Shown here one piece after another: positions 30,016 to 39,335 of a DNA stretch of 64,000 bases (positions within the stretch are counted from its first letter, which is position 1; each line of letters starts with the position of its first letter). The position numbers were made by a program, and so were the translations under genes. The notes under the pieces are model-generated. The model was not told where the DNA came from and did not search any database. It saw nothing but the letters and a program-made list of their open reading frames with translations. Source of the stretch: Leclercia adecarboxylata (GTDB lineage Bacteria > Pseudomonadota > Gammaproteobacteria > Enterobacterales > Enterobacteriaceae); the NCBI GenBank assembly GCA_901472455.1, contig LR590464.1, positions 558,001-622,000 on the forward strand. The letters are read 5' to 3'.

Positions 30016-30390
30016 TTATTGCACGGCAAGCAGATTGCTGGCGGATGCCTGTTCCAGCTGCGGCACCAGATACCAGGTGTCACCGCTCTTGCAGGTCACG
30101 CCATGCTGCGATTGGTTGTAGTTACGGTTACGCAGCAGTTCAATGCATTCCAGACCCAGGGCAGAGACATAACGTTGGCCCAGGATATAGGTATTGCCAT
30201 TAGCGCTAAGTGCAGCGCCCTGCGGCAGGGTGTTCAATGGTTGTTGCAGGTTGGCTGACATGGTCTGGAGTGTGGTAGAAGCGGCCGGATTGACAAGCGG
30301 TCGGGAGGCTTCAACCTGCTTCGGAGAATATGCACAGCCACTCAGCATGAGGGCGAGCGAAATCACCAGAAAGCGAGTTGCGTTCTTCAT
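30016..30390 (-). CDS. Lipoprotein leading the kps operon
   Basis: 124 residues with a lipobox (SLALMLSGC, Cys at about 19) and a mature domain holding two further Cys (LGLECIELLRN; HGVTCKSGDTWYLVPQ). No family named with confidence. It lies 17 bases upstream of kpsD on the same strand, so it is co-transcribed with the capsule export genes and may help assemble or anchor the exit complex. The frame is intact. Confidence 0.75.
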   Translation of the reverse strand: MKNATRFLVISLALMLSGCAYSPKQVEASRPLVNPAASTTLQTMSANLQQPLNTLPQGAALSANGNTYILGQRYVSALGLECIELLRNRNYNQSQHGVTCKSGDTWYLVPQLEQASASNLLAVQ

Positions 30391-30544
30391 AGATCAATAT
30401 TTTCCAACAATTTAGTAACTGGAATGCGATATAAGATGTCGACGGCGATCAGCTGTTTTTAATAAGAAAAACAGTTGAGATGTCATGCAAGTGCAGGAAA
30501 AGCAAAAAACGCAGAAGTAGAGCAAGGGATACCAAAAAAAGGGT

Positions 30545-30555
30545 AGGCTACCGCA
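30545..30555 (-). promoter_or_regulatory. Candidate ops/JUMPstart element for RfaH
   Basis: The minus strand reads TGCGGTAGCCT, matching the ops core GGCGGTAGNNT at all but the first defined base. It lies about 155 bases upstream of the first gene of the kps operon, within a long non-coding leader. RfaH recruitment at ops is known for capsule operons. The match is short. Confidence 0.5.
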
Positions 30556-30852
30556 CGGAAAATGACCATTCCGGTTAAAAAGCGCTCAATTTGCTTTAAG
30601 GGCTGCCATAAAAAAACAATTCAGTAAACAAATAAGTTTGTTTTTATTATTCATAGAAGTGTTTTTTTTTTGTGTGCCGCAGATTACCTAACTTTGCAGT
30701 TTGTGTCATTTCAAATTTAAGAAAAGTGCCCGAAAAAAAGGGGAAAATTCTGAAAGGCTATTAAACTCTGGTGGGTTGACCAAATACATATATTGAAGAG
30801 TAGTTTCTGATGGTGATTGTTTCGTATTTAAATTAGGGGGAGGAAGAATAAA

Positions 30853-30876
30853 CGCCAGCCGATATTCCGGCTGGCG
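30853..30876 (-). terminator. Terminator downstream of hpaC
   Basis: A perfect 8-base inverted repeat CGCCAGCC / GGCTGGCG is followed by TTTATTCTT on the minus strand, right after the hpaC stop. It ends the hpaBC transcript. Confidence 0.85.
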
Positions 30877-30883
30877 AAGGGCA

Positions 30884-31396
30884 TTAAACGATTATTTCTT
30901 GTTCAATTAAAACCGGATGAAATCTGCGTTTAAAGTAAATCAGCCCGTGCCCCTCCTGGCTCAGGTGAATATGTTTGATCGCCACCAGGTAGACCAGATG
31001 GGTGCCGATGGTCTGCACCTGGCTTATCTCACCTTCCAGGCTGGCCAGCGCTTCTTTTAACACTGGCTGGGCCAACAGGCCTTTTTGCCAGCAGGAGAGG
31101 GTAAACCGCTCTTCCATGGCCATACCGGTCATGCCAGCAAAATGGCGCGCCATCAACTCTTGCTCGTGATTAAGCACGTTGATACACAGCTTGCCGTTGC
31201 CCTGGAAAACCGGGTTCATGGCGCTGTTGGCGTTCAGGCACACCATCACCGACGGTGGAGTATCAGTTACCGAGCAGACCGCAGTGGCGGTAATACCGCA
31301 GCGTCCGGCGTCGCCGTCGGTAGTGATCACATTGACCGCCGCAGAGAGGCTGGCCATCGCGTCGCGAAAACGCAGGCGTTGTTCATCAGGTTGCAT
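30884..31396 (-). CDS. hpaC: 4-Hydroxyphenylacetate 3-monooxygenase, flavin reductase component HpaC
   Basis: 170 residues, the same length as E. coli W HpaC. It has the flavin-reductase-like fold signature (ASLSAAVNVITTDGDAGRCG; TATAVCSVTDTPPSVMVCLN; LCINVLNHEQELMARHFAGM). It supplies reduced FAD to HpaB using NADH. It lies 17 bases after hpaB. Intact frame. Confidence 0.96.
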   Translation of the reverse strand: MQPDEQRLRFRDAMASLSAAVNVITTDGDAGRCGITATAVCSVTDTPPSVMVCLNANSAMNPVFQGNGKLCINVLNHEQELMARHFAGMTGMAMEERFTLSCWQKGLLAQPVLKEALASLEGEISQVQTIGTHLVYLVAIKHIHLSQEGHGLIYFKRRFHPVLIEQEIIV

Positions 31397-31413
31397 TTTG
31401 ACCTCCCGCTGCG

Positions 31414-32978
31414 TTATTTCAGCAGCTTGTCCAGCATGTTGATATCGGTGTTGTTATGCAGGTGTGGAACCGTCCAGCCGTTCTGGTCGTACTCAGACAG
31501 GCAGCGGTCAACCATCGCCATCATCTTGTCCATGTTGCCGGAGGTCTGCGCCTGACGCAGGCATTGCAGGCGGATTTCGTCCTGGGCTACCGGAGTAGTT
31601 AATCTCATACAGCTCGTGGCGGCCGCCGAACTCGCTGCCGATGGCATCCCACATCAGCTTCAGGATCTTGATGCGTTCTACGTGATCCATGCCGTTGGAG
31701 CCGCGCACGTATTTCGCCAGGTATTTGTCGATCTGCGGGTTGTTCAGATCCCGGGCGCTGGACGGCAGGTAGATCAGGCCGCTGGTGACGTTGCGCTCGA
31801 TGATATTTTTGATCTTCGCGTAGGCCATCGGGGCCATCACACGGTAGGTCTGTAGCGCCGCGTGGTCCGGCAGATACGCGCCATTTACCCATGGCGTCGC
31901 TTCGAACACATCGAGTCGCTCAACGCCCAGAACATATTGCGCCAGGCCACCACTTCCCCGAGGTCGGCCTGCACCCCGCGGAACTCAGCGGTGCCGGTAC
32001 ATTCCAGCGATTTCTTCAGCAGAGCAGTGATGAAGTCGAGTTTCACCGCCAGACGCACGCACGCCTGCAGCGGATACATGCGGGGCGAAACCGCCTTCCA
32101 TGGTCCAGCGACGGCAGCGGTCGAAATCGCGGTAAATAAGGACGTTCTCCCACGGGATGAGCACGTTATCCATCACCAGGATGGCATCGTTCTCGTCGAA
32201 GCGGCTGGTGAGCGGGTAGTCGTAAGGCGAGCCGGTCGCGCCTGCCACCAGTTCATAGGAGGCGCGGGAGATCAGCTTCACCCCTTCGGCATCCATCGGG
32301 GCGACAAACATCAGGCGAAGTCCGGGTTATCGCCCATCACCTGCGCTGAACCAAAGCCGATCATGTTGTAGTGGGTCAGCGCCGAGTTGGTGGCGACCAC
32401 TTTTTGCGCCGCTGACGATGATCCCGGCGTCGGTCTCTTTTTCCAGCTTGATGTAGACGTCTTTCACCTCATCGGCCGGTTTATGGCGGTCGATCGGCGG
32501 GTTGACGATGGCGTGGTTAAAGTACAGGCCGCTCTCCTGAATGCGGGTGTACCAGTTGCGGGCGTTTCTGCTCGAACTGACCATAAAACGCCGGGTTGGC
32601 ACCCAGCGCACAGCCAAAGGCTGCTTTGTAATCCGGGGTGCGCCCCATCCAGCCATAGCTCAGGCGTGACCACTCGGCGATGGCATCGCGCTGCTGACGC
32701 AGGTCATTGGCACTTTTCGCCACGCGGAAGAACTTATGGGTGTAGCCGCCGTTGCCGGTATCGGTGTTCCAGCACAGGGCATCCTGCATGTCCGGCTTGT
32801 GCAGCGCGTCGTACAGTTGCGCGACCGAGGCCGCCGCATTACGAAACGCCGGATGGGTGGTCACATCCTTCACGCGCTCGCCGTAGATGTAGATCTCCCG
32901 GCCATCCTGCAGGCTCTTCAGATACTCTTCGCCGGTTAACGGGCGGGTAGTGCTTGCGCGGAAATCTTCAGGTTTCAT
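31414..32978 (-). CDS. hpaB: 4-Hydroxyphenylacetate 3-monooxygenase, oxygenase component HpaB, frameshifted
   Basis: From [20 protein letters not shown] at 32978 to INMLDKLLK at 31414, the pieces cover the full 520 residues of HpaB. They include the catalytic-domain blocks [40 protein letters not shown] and the C-terminal [19 protein letters not shown]. HpaB hydroxylates 4-hydroxyphenylacetate to 3,4-dihydroxyphenylacetate using FADH2 and O2. At least six breaks interrupt it, each consistent with a one-base error. It would normally follow hpaA directly; here about 3 kb of foreign DNA separates them. Confidence 0.95.
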
Positions 32979-33187
32979 AGGGACCTCGTATCGGAATGGT
33001 TTTGTTAAATTTATGTTTTGTTTTTGTTGTTTAATTGAAGCGTGAGAGAGGCGGGAGGTGAAGGGACGAATGGGTCAACGACGGGTACTTTTCAGGCGGG
33101 TGTGAGATTTGTGATCGGAGTGGGGTTTGTATAAAATGGCTGCACTATAACTGCTTATATTTTATGGATTATGGCAGGAGCATAACG

Positions 33188-33586
33188 ATGGAACGTGTAA
33201 TAAAAATACTGCCAGATATGATTGCGTTGGTGATCGGTGGTTTGCTCGCTATCGTTATCTGCGAGCTAATACAGAGGTTATTTAGATTTAAACGGTTTGC
33301 CACCGTCTGGATACTGACATTCGTTCCCTTTGGGCTGCTGATGCCGCCAGTTTTACGTGTATTGTTATTTCCATACACAGGGGTGATGAGTGGAATAAGC
33401 TATATCGCGACGGCCGTAGCGACCTTTCTGGCGATGATTTTTTATGTCGGCACGTTTTGCTGGGCTGCGCTGGTGGATACGCCAGACAAAAGGCGATTCA
33501 TTTATTGCCTGATCGCCTTTTACATAGTAGGTGTAACGTTTCTGTTTTACATTACCAGTGATGTTAATGGCCCCATTATTGGGTAA
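33188..33586 (+). CDS. Small inner-membrane protein of the PAAR island
   Basis: 132 residues from the ATG at 33188, which has a GGCAGGAG ribosome site 7 bases upstream. Four membrane helices are predicted (about 8-28, 40-58, 70-95 and 105-125; LPDMIALVIGGLLAIVICEL; VWILTFVPFGLLMPPVLRVL). No family recognised. It is AT-rich, faces the DUF6402-type gene and ends at the same point. It may protect against an effector of this island, which is inference. Confidence 0.65.
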   Translation: MERVIKILPDMIALVIGGLLAIVICELIQRLFRFKRFATVWILTFVPFGLLMPPVLRVLLFPYTGVMSGISYIATAVATFLAMIFYVGTFCWAALVDTPDKRRFIYCLIAFYIVGVTFLFYITSDVNGPIIG

Positions 33587-34525
33587 TTACGCTTCCCATG
33601 GTAGTTCGTAAGTGCCGCTTATTTTTTCCCAATTTACGTCTGAAAACACCACAAAGTCGCCACCTTTTCCAGTAGCTTCACGATATTTCAGGAAATCAGA
33701 ATTGTGGACTGCTGATACCTTGCGTATCCGTTTTTTGAAGTAAATTTTTTGCCCCGCAATTGTTGAGATAGCCGAATCAGCCCGGCGTAATATCCCTTCA
33801 TCAGTCCAGTATCCTAACGGCTGATCCCATGCTCCATTGTTATTGAAATCATAAAAATCTTTGACGTAAATACCTGCCCACTGGGCTTCGAGATAACGCT
33901 TACCATCGGTATGTTGGAATGCAGTACCAATGACCGCAACCTTTAATGAATATGTACCGAGAGCACCATATATGTCGTCCAGTGTATCGAACATATGTGT
34001 GACGAAATTTCCGCCTACTAATTCAAAGTTATTCTGATATTTCTGTTCCAGTTCTCGTGCAGACATTGATGGCCTGCCTATTAGATTCCGGCGGCCAAAT
34101 GTATAAGCACCAGAGCCACTCCACCCAAGCGCTTTCAAACGATGTGCAGTTATTTTCATTGCGGCCGGTGAGCATGCTTTTGCCATCAGCGTACGCATGG
34201 AACTAACCGCAGACGGGTATTGCATTAACCATGTCATCGTAATTATGGAGTCGTCACAATGCTGATCGGGGATATAAAGGCCCTGTGGTAATTCGCTTCC
34301 CTCCTTCCAGGTGTCAGGGCATTTCCACCTTGGAGAATTAAGCCAACGGTCCATCATCTGAGCAGATTTTTTCCAGCCAATTTTCCGCATCACCTTAGGG
34401 ATGTAGCTTATATGAATTGGCTGTAATTCGACCTCGCTTTGAGAGTTCATTCTGTTCGGTTTGGTTCTAGCATCCTCCATCAGAAAATAAAGATCTTTCT
34501 CCACACCCGATATGCGCATTGCCAT
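33587..34525 (-). CDS. DUF6402-type protein of the PAAR island
   Basis: 312 residues, AT-rich, no signal peptide. The region VELQPIHISYIPKVMRKIGW, followed by KKSAQMMDRWLNSPRW and the C-terminal GTAFQHTDGKRYLEAQWAGI and GDFVVFSDVNWEKISGTYEL, resembles DUF6402 proteins that accompany PAAR or VgrG genes of T6SS. The link is by recall, not a search. It lies 11 bases after the PAAR gene, so it is probably its cargo effector or an associated factor. The activity is unknown. Confidence 0.7.
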   Translation of the reverse strand: MAMRISGVEKDLYFLMEDARTKPNRMNSQSEVELQPIHISYIPKVMRKIGWKKSAQMMDRWLNSPRWKCPDTWKEGSELPQGLYIPDQHCDDSIITMTWLMQYPSAVSSMRTLMAKACSPAAMKITAHRLKALGWSGSGAYTFGRRNLIGRPSMSARELEQKYQNNFELVGGNFVTHMFDTLDDIYGALGTYSLKVAVIGTAFQHTDGKRYLEAQWAGIYVKDFYDFNNNGAWDQPLGYWTDEGILRRADSAISTIAGQKIYFKKRIRKVSAVHNSDFLKYREATGKGGDFVVFSDVNWEKISGTYELPWEA

Positions 34526-34536
34526 AAATCACCCCT

Positions 34537-35102
34537 TTATTTTAGCAGTGGTTTTGGTGCTCGCATCGCCACATAAATCTTTTCACTATTTCCAGTAGTT
34601 ACTTTTGTATTAGTACCGGAGCCGCAGTATTCTTTTTTTTAAGGCCGTACCCATTTCCAGCACAGCGTCCTGTTTGAAAATGACATATCCGAGTGGCTCT
34701 TTTCCTGAATTGCAGATAGAGAATTGATGCGAATAGTCGCCATTGCTTTGCTGGTTTGCCAGTGCAGCTTTTTTTGCATCTTGGGACAGTAAATGATCAT
34801 TATCCCCCCGTATTGCGGAGATCGTAGCAGATAATAGGGATGTCGAGACGGTGAATGGCGAAAGCACCACACGAAGCCCTGTGACCTTCCAGAACTCGAT
34901 ACCTGCCGTCAACAGAGTAGCGGGAGGTACCTTCAATGAATTTTGACCAGCACATACATTGTGGGCACCAGAATTTATGGCCTACCAGCACAGCCCGGTG
35001 AGTATTGTTATAGGTATCGTTCTTGCAACCATCATGAAGTGTGCCTCCGTGACTGGTGGTATCACCTGTCCATATGGTGCGTTTAGTTATCATACCGCTC
35101 AT
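34537..35102 (-). CDS. PAAR-repeat T6SS spike protein, two homopolymer frameshifts
   Basis: From the ATG at 35102: TIWTGDTTSHGGTLHDGCKN, a zinc-site cysteine pair in FWCPQCMCW, and VLEGHRASCGAF. This is the repeated gly/cys/his pattern of a PAAR cone. A stop follows in the run of six G at about 34804. With five G the frame continues as GDNDHLLSQDAKKAALANQQ. A second slip in the A8 run at about 34637 leads to EYCGSGTNTKVTTGNSEKIY and a stop at 34537, just before the ribosome site of the next gene. So the true protein is about 187 residues. PAAR proteins tip the T6SS spike. It overlaps the upstream gene by four bases (ATGA). Confidence 0.8.
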
Positions 35103-35488
35103 ATGATAATCCCTTTCGCTTTTAGATCTTCATCTTCCTCTTCATCCATAACGCAGCACATACCTGTGTTATTTTCGAAGATGACTAAGGCCATCGAAGT
35201 TTGCCCAGCATTAGTGATGACATCACCATTACTTATTAACGTACCACTCGCGGCAGCGGACAGCATTTTTACGTTAACTTCCGTGGTCATTCGCGTGGTG
35301 GGGGCTGACATAACGAAGGCTGTAGTGTCATCAGGATAGGTAACAATGTCCTTTTGGAGCACGGTATTTTTGTCGTAACTGATAAGGCTTGATATGCCAG
35401 TGATGATGCCATTATTTGGGGTTTTAGCATCGGTCACGGCATATAAAAGGGCCTCTTTAGTACCTAATTTATTAATGTTTTCATTCAT
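35099..35488 (-). CDS. Hypothetical protein upstream of the PAAR gene
   Basis: 129 residues, no family recognised. It has a beta-rich middle (FVMSAPTTRMTTEVNVKMLS) and an acidic stretch near the end (MDEEEDEDLKAKG). The stop overlaps the start of the PAAR gene, so the two are translationally coupled. It may be an adaptor or chaperone for loading the PAAR protein, which is inference. AT-rich like its neighbours. Confidence 0.65.
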   Translation of the reverse strand: MNENINKLGTKEALLYAVTDAKTPNNGIITGISSLISYDKNTVLQKDIVTYPDDTTAFVMSAPTTRMTTEVNVKMLSAAASGTLISNGDVITNAGQTSMALVIFENNTGMCCVMDEEEDEDLKAKGIII

Positions 35489-35779
35489 TAAACCTTTCCT
35501 TACTTTAAACCGGGAAAGTCATATTCCTTGGTGAACTGTATATCCATGCAATTTAAATGGGAATGAGGGCTCATTTTTTTTCAGAATATAACAACAAATT
35601 GTTAGTAGGTATTCAAAATGAGGTTTGAGTGTGCATAAAAAACCAATTTTCTAGAAAGAGTTTAGGGGAACAGATAGTACGTCCTGTAACGTTGCGCTTC
35701 TGGAAGCATGCTCGCAAAGTTTAAGTTAACATCATGAAAAACAAAGTGTTGTCTTCTTTTTACCTTCACCGAGTCTTAA
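35489..35779. other. AT-rich upstream region of the PAAR operon
   Basis: No gene seen. It should contain the promoter of the minus-strand operon that starts at 35488. With the remnant to its right it marks the right edge of the island inserted between hpaA and hpaB. Confidence 0.45.
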
Positions 35780-36016
35780 GGTGCTTGTGTTACGGAGATA
35801 ACCGCAGCCGGGCGTGAGAACCTGAAAAAATACGAAAGAATGCGGTTTGAATACCGTATCAGTCTGCATGCCGTTAGAATTACGGCGACGCTGACTCAGG
35901 CACTACTGAACAATACGCTGCCACCACCGGTGGCGAAATCCATAACGGGGTTACTGCATGACGTGGTGTATCTCTTGGCGGAATTTGTGAAAGAACCGTA
36001 CCTGACCGTGCATTAA
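35780..36016 (+). pseudogene. C-terminal remnant of an unidentified protein at the island edge
   Basis: An open stretch of 78 codons without a start codon ends in TAA at 36014-36016. It reads ENLKKYERMRFEYRISLHAV, then RITATLTQALLNNTLPPP and LLHDVVYLLAEFVKEPYLTV. It has good coding character but no recognised family; a transposase or phage protein is possible. Its place at the border of the inserted block suggests it is a leftover of the event that brought the island in. Confidence 0.4.
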
Positions 36017-36030
36017 TTCTGTGCGGTTTG

Positions 36031-36098
36031 TCGGCCGGGTGGCGCAGCGCTTACCTGGCTTACAATATTTTCCCTCTCCCCTAAGAGGAGAGGGAAGG
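36031..36098. repeat. REP-like palindromes downstream of hpaA
   Basis: One GGCCGGGTGGCGCAGCGCTT-type element is followed by CCCTCTCCCC-taag-AGGAGAGGG, the same family as at 15388 and 20374. It lies between the island remnant and the end of hpaA. Confidence 0.65.
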
Positions 36099-36110
36099 AT
36101 GAATGAAAAA

Positions 36111-37002
36111 TCACGACACCGGCACCTTCTGCGCCCGATACCTGCTCGGCGAGCATCCCACAAGACGGTTAAAAAACCTTGCGAAATAGGCCGGATCTTT
36201 AAACCCCAGCTGCCAGGCAATTTCACTGACCGTGTTGTCGGAGAAGAGCAGCAGCCCGCCTGGCCTCGCGGAGCTGGCGGTCAAAGATCAGCCGTTTTGG
36301 CGGGCGGTTGGCAAAGCGGCGGCAAATATCGGTCAGACGCGATTCGGTGAGGTGCAGCTCGCTGGCGTAATCCGGCACCGTCCAGTGCTGATGGAAGTGA
36401 CCATCGACCATCTGGTTGAAGCGCTGGAACAGTTTCAGCTCGCCGCGCATGCCGTTCGCGGCGTGATCGTCAAGACTGGCGTTACGCAGCAGCAGGGTAA
36501 ACACGGCCTGCGCCAGCAGCACCAGAGTATGTTCCCGCCCGGCAAGCTGGGCGGTGGACTCACGTTTAATCAGCCGCCAGTAATAAGAGAGCGCCGCCAG
36601 CTCGTCCGGTTTGTCGGCGAGCGACAGGCAGATCCCCGGCAGCCCGAAGGTCTCCCGGGTGCCGGGGTAAAGTACCTCAAGCAGCGGCCAGATCAGATCC
36701 TCATGCACCGTCAGCACATGACCGTCGCTGTCCGATTCGGTAAAGAATGCGTGCGGCACCGACGGCGGGGTGAGAACAAACAGCGGCGCCTGCACCGAGT
36801 AGCGGTGATCGTCCAGCTGCAGTTCGATCTGCCCGGTATCGAGAAAGTGCATCTGAAAATAGTGGTCGTGGCGATGGGCCTGCATATCGCGGCCAAAAAA
36901 GGCCGCCATCCGGCCAAAGGACTGATAATGCACATCGTCCGTCCCCAGACTCTCGTCGTACTCTTTACTGATATCGATATTGGCAATCGGACTCTGGCAC
37001 AT
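36111..37002 (-). CDS. hpaA: AraC-family activator HpaA of the hpa genes, one frameshift
   Basis: About 296 residues. The N-terminal sensing cupin (QAHRHDHYFQMHFLDTGQIE) is followed by the AraC DNA-binding domain (WTVPDYASELHLTESRLTDI). After a one-base shift near 36255 it continues NTVSEIAWQLGFKDPAYFAR and FFNRLVGCSPSRYR, ending at 36111. HpaA activates hpaBC in response to 4-hydroxyphenylacetate in E. coli W. The gene pair hpaX-hpaA is contiguous, 9 bases apart, as in E. coli W. Confidence 0.93.
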
Positions 37003-37011
37003 AACCGCTCC

Positions 37012-38361
37012 TCAGTGGATCTTCTGCGCCGCCATCCCCGGCGCACTTTCACGGCTCTCCTGCCGCGTCATCGGGATCCGCGTCAGCACCAGCGCACCCA
37101 ATACCAGCAGCCCGGCCACAAACCACAGCCCGGAGCTGAAACTGCCGGTTGCGTCGCGCAGAATACCGATCAATAGCGGGCTAACGGCGGATCCAACGTT
37201 ACCGATGGCGTTGATTACCGCCAGCGCCACCGCCCGGGATTGCAGGCTAATAACCTGATCCGGCGTGGTCCAGAAGATCGCCATGGCGGTAAACGATCCG
37301 GTTGAGGCCATGATGATGCCAAGCAGCTGGATCAGGCTGTGATCGGTCGCGGACGCCAGCAGCCATCCCGCCGCCGCAAACAGATACGGCAGGATGGTGT
37401 GCTTTTTTCGCTCTTTCAGCCTGTCCGAGCGGCGGCTCCACCACAGCATCCCGAGAATGGTGCAAAACTGCGGGATCGCCGCCAGCAGGCCAATCACGAT
37501 ATTGCTGCTGCCGGTGTTGAAGCTTTGCAGGATCTGCGGCGTCCAGATGTTAATGGCGCTCAGGGTGTTGGTCAGGCAGAAATAGGCCAGGGTATAGAGC
37601 AGCACCGCCGGGGTCAGCACTTCGCGTAGCGTCGAGCGCGGCCGTAGCGGCGTGCGCCACGGCGTTCTCCCTGCCTCACGGGCGATCATCGTTTTCAGGG
37701 TCTGCTTCTCTTCGTCGTCCAGCCAGGTGGCCTGATCCGGCGTGTCGTTCAGGAAGAACCAGGTCACCACGCCCAGCACCACCGACGGCAGTCCCTCCAG
37801 CAGGAACAGCCACTGCCAGCCCTTCAGGTTCCACAGCCCGTCCAGCGCCAGGATATAACCCGAGAGGATCGAGCCGAGCATCATGGTCACCGGCATGGCG
37901 ATCATAAAGAGCGCGTTGGCGCGGGCGCGATGATAAGCGGGGAACCACCAGGTGAGATAGACCAGGATCCCCGGCAGGAAACCGGCCTCGGCAATACCCA
38001 CCAACATGCGCAGGATGTAGAGCGTCTGCGGGCTGGTGGCAAACATGGTGCAGGTTGAGGCGATGCCCCACACCACCATGATCCCGGCGATCCAGCGCCG
38101 CGCGCCGATCTTCGCCAGCATGATGTTGCTGGGGATCCCGCACAGCACATAGGTGACGTAAAACAGCGTGGCGGCCAGGCCAAACATCGTCGAGGTGAGG
38201 CCCAGATCTTTGCCCATCGTCAGCCCGGCAAAGCCGATGTTGATGCGGTCAAGGAACGAGAAGACAAACAGAATAAAGAGAAACACGATCAAACGACGAA
38301 ACAGCTTATTAATAACGCGATGTTCAACGGCTTTATTATCTTGCAGGGTAGAGATCGTCAT
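37012..38361 (-). CDS. hpaX: 4-Hydroxyphenylacetate permease HpaX (MFS)
   Basis: 449 residues from the ATG at 38361 ([20 protein letters not shown]). Twelve membrane helices of the anion:cation symporter MFS group are predicted. Visible signatures are [20 protein letters not shown] after the first helix and [20 protein letters not shown] mid-protein. It imports 4-hydroxyphenylacetate. The continuous frame extends upstream into the hpaI-hpaX gap, but that part is spacer and frameshifted hpaI, not HpaX. Confidence 0.95.
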   Translation of the reverse strand: MTISTLQDNKAVEHRVINKLFRRLIVFLFILFVFSFLDRINIGFAGLTMGKDLGLTSTMFGLAATLFYVTYVLCGIPSNIMLAKIGARRWIAGIMVVWGIASTCTMFATSPQTLYILRMLVGIAEAGFLPGILVYLTWWFPAYHRARANALFMIAMPVTMMLGSILSGYILALDGLWNLKGWQWLFLLEGLPSVVLGVVTWFFLNDTPDQATWLDDEEKQTLKTMIAREAGRTPWRTPLRPRSTLREVLTPAVLLYTLAYFCLTNTLSAINIWTPQILQSFNTGSSNIVIGLLAAIPQFCTILGMLWWSRRSDRLKERKKHTILPYLFAAAGWLLASATDHSLIQLLGIIMASTGSFTAMAIFWTTPDQVISLQSRAVALAVINAIGNVGSAVSPLLIGILRDATGSFSSGLWFVAGLLVLGALVLTRIPMTRQESRESAPGMAAQKIH

Positions 38362-38527
38362 AGTGCGCTCCACATCATACGTTAGAGCCTGGCTCATCAG
38401 GCGAGTTAACTTGCCAGTTTGTACCCCGGCAGTGCTCGCAATCCGCACGTACTGCGTGTACGTTCCGGTTGCTGCGCGCTGTTCGGGCCGAACTGGCTGC
38501 GACAATTTCGCCTGGTAAGACAGTCTT

Positions 38528-39326
38528 TTAGTAGACGGATTTATTGTTGTCAGAGCTAACGGGTTTATCGATAAAACGTGCTGCCAGCGCCTCGGCGCCG
38601 CGGGCGAGCAGGGTGGTATCCACGCCGACGGCGACAAACAGCGCGCCGCGTTCCAGATAGCGTCGGGGCCAGCTGTTCGGTTCGCCATCAGGATGCCGGG
38701 GGCTTTCCCCGCGCTCAGGATCTGCGCGATGGCCTGTTCGATAGCGGCCTGCACCTCCGGGTGCTGAGGATTACCGGCAAAGCCCATGTCGGCGCTGAGA
38801 TCCGCCGGGCCGATAAACACGCCGTCCACCCCCGTCTACATCCAGGATCTGCGGCAGGTTTTTTCAGCGCCTCGCGGGTCTCAATTTGCACCAGCACGCA
38901 CATGGCGTCGTTGGCCTGATGCAGGTAATCAGGAATGCGGTTCCAGCGTGATGCCCGCGCCAGCGCGCTGCCGACGCCGCGAATACCCGCAGGCGGATAA
39001 CGGGTCGAGCGTACTGCCAGCCGCGCTTCGTCGGCGTTTTGCACCATCGGGATCAGCAGGGTCTGCGCCCCACGTCCAGCAGCTGTTTGATCTGCACCGG
39101 ATCGTTCCACGACGGACGAACCACTGGCTGGCTGGGGTAGGGGGCGATAGCCTGAAGCTGGGTCAGGACGGTTTGCACGTTGTTGGGGGCGTGCCTCGCC
39201 ATCGATCAGCAGCCAGTCGAAGCCTGCCCCGGCCAGCAGTTCGGCGCTGTAGCTGCTGGTCAGCCCCAGCCATAAGCCGATTTGCGGTGTGCCGGCTTTC
39301 AGCGCCGCTTTGAATGCATTTTGCAT
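38528..39326 (-). CDS. hpaI: 4-Hydroxy-2-oxoheptanedioate aldolase HpaI, frameshifted
   Basis: [20 protein letters not shown] and [20 protein letters not shown] at the start, [20 protein letters not shown] and [20 protein letters not shown] in the middle, [20 protein letters not shown] and a C-terminal [16 protein letters not shown] ending at 38528 cover HpaI (about 266 residues). Several breaks (near 39190, 39075, 38860, 38650) interrupt it. This class II metal aldolase makes pyruvate and succinic semialdehyde in the last step of the pathway. Confidence 0.93.
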
Positions 39327-39335
39327 GGTGGTCTC

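Larger units (their letters stand above)
30391..30883. other. Long AT-rich leader between hpaC and the kps operon
   Basis: 493 bases with no gene. It holds the hpaC terminator at its right edge, an ops-like element (listed separately) and several A/T runs. A long untranslated leader upstream of capsule genes is typical of RfaH-controlled operons. Confidence 0.5.
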
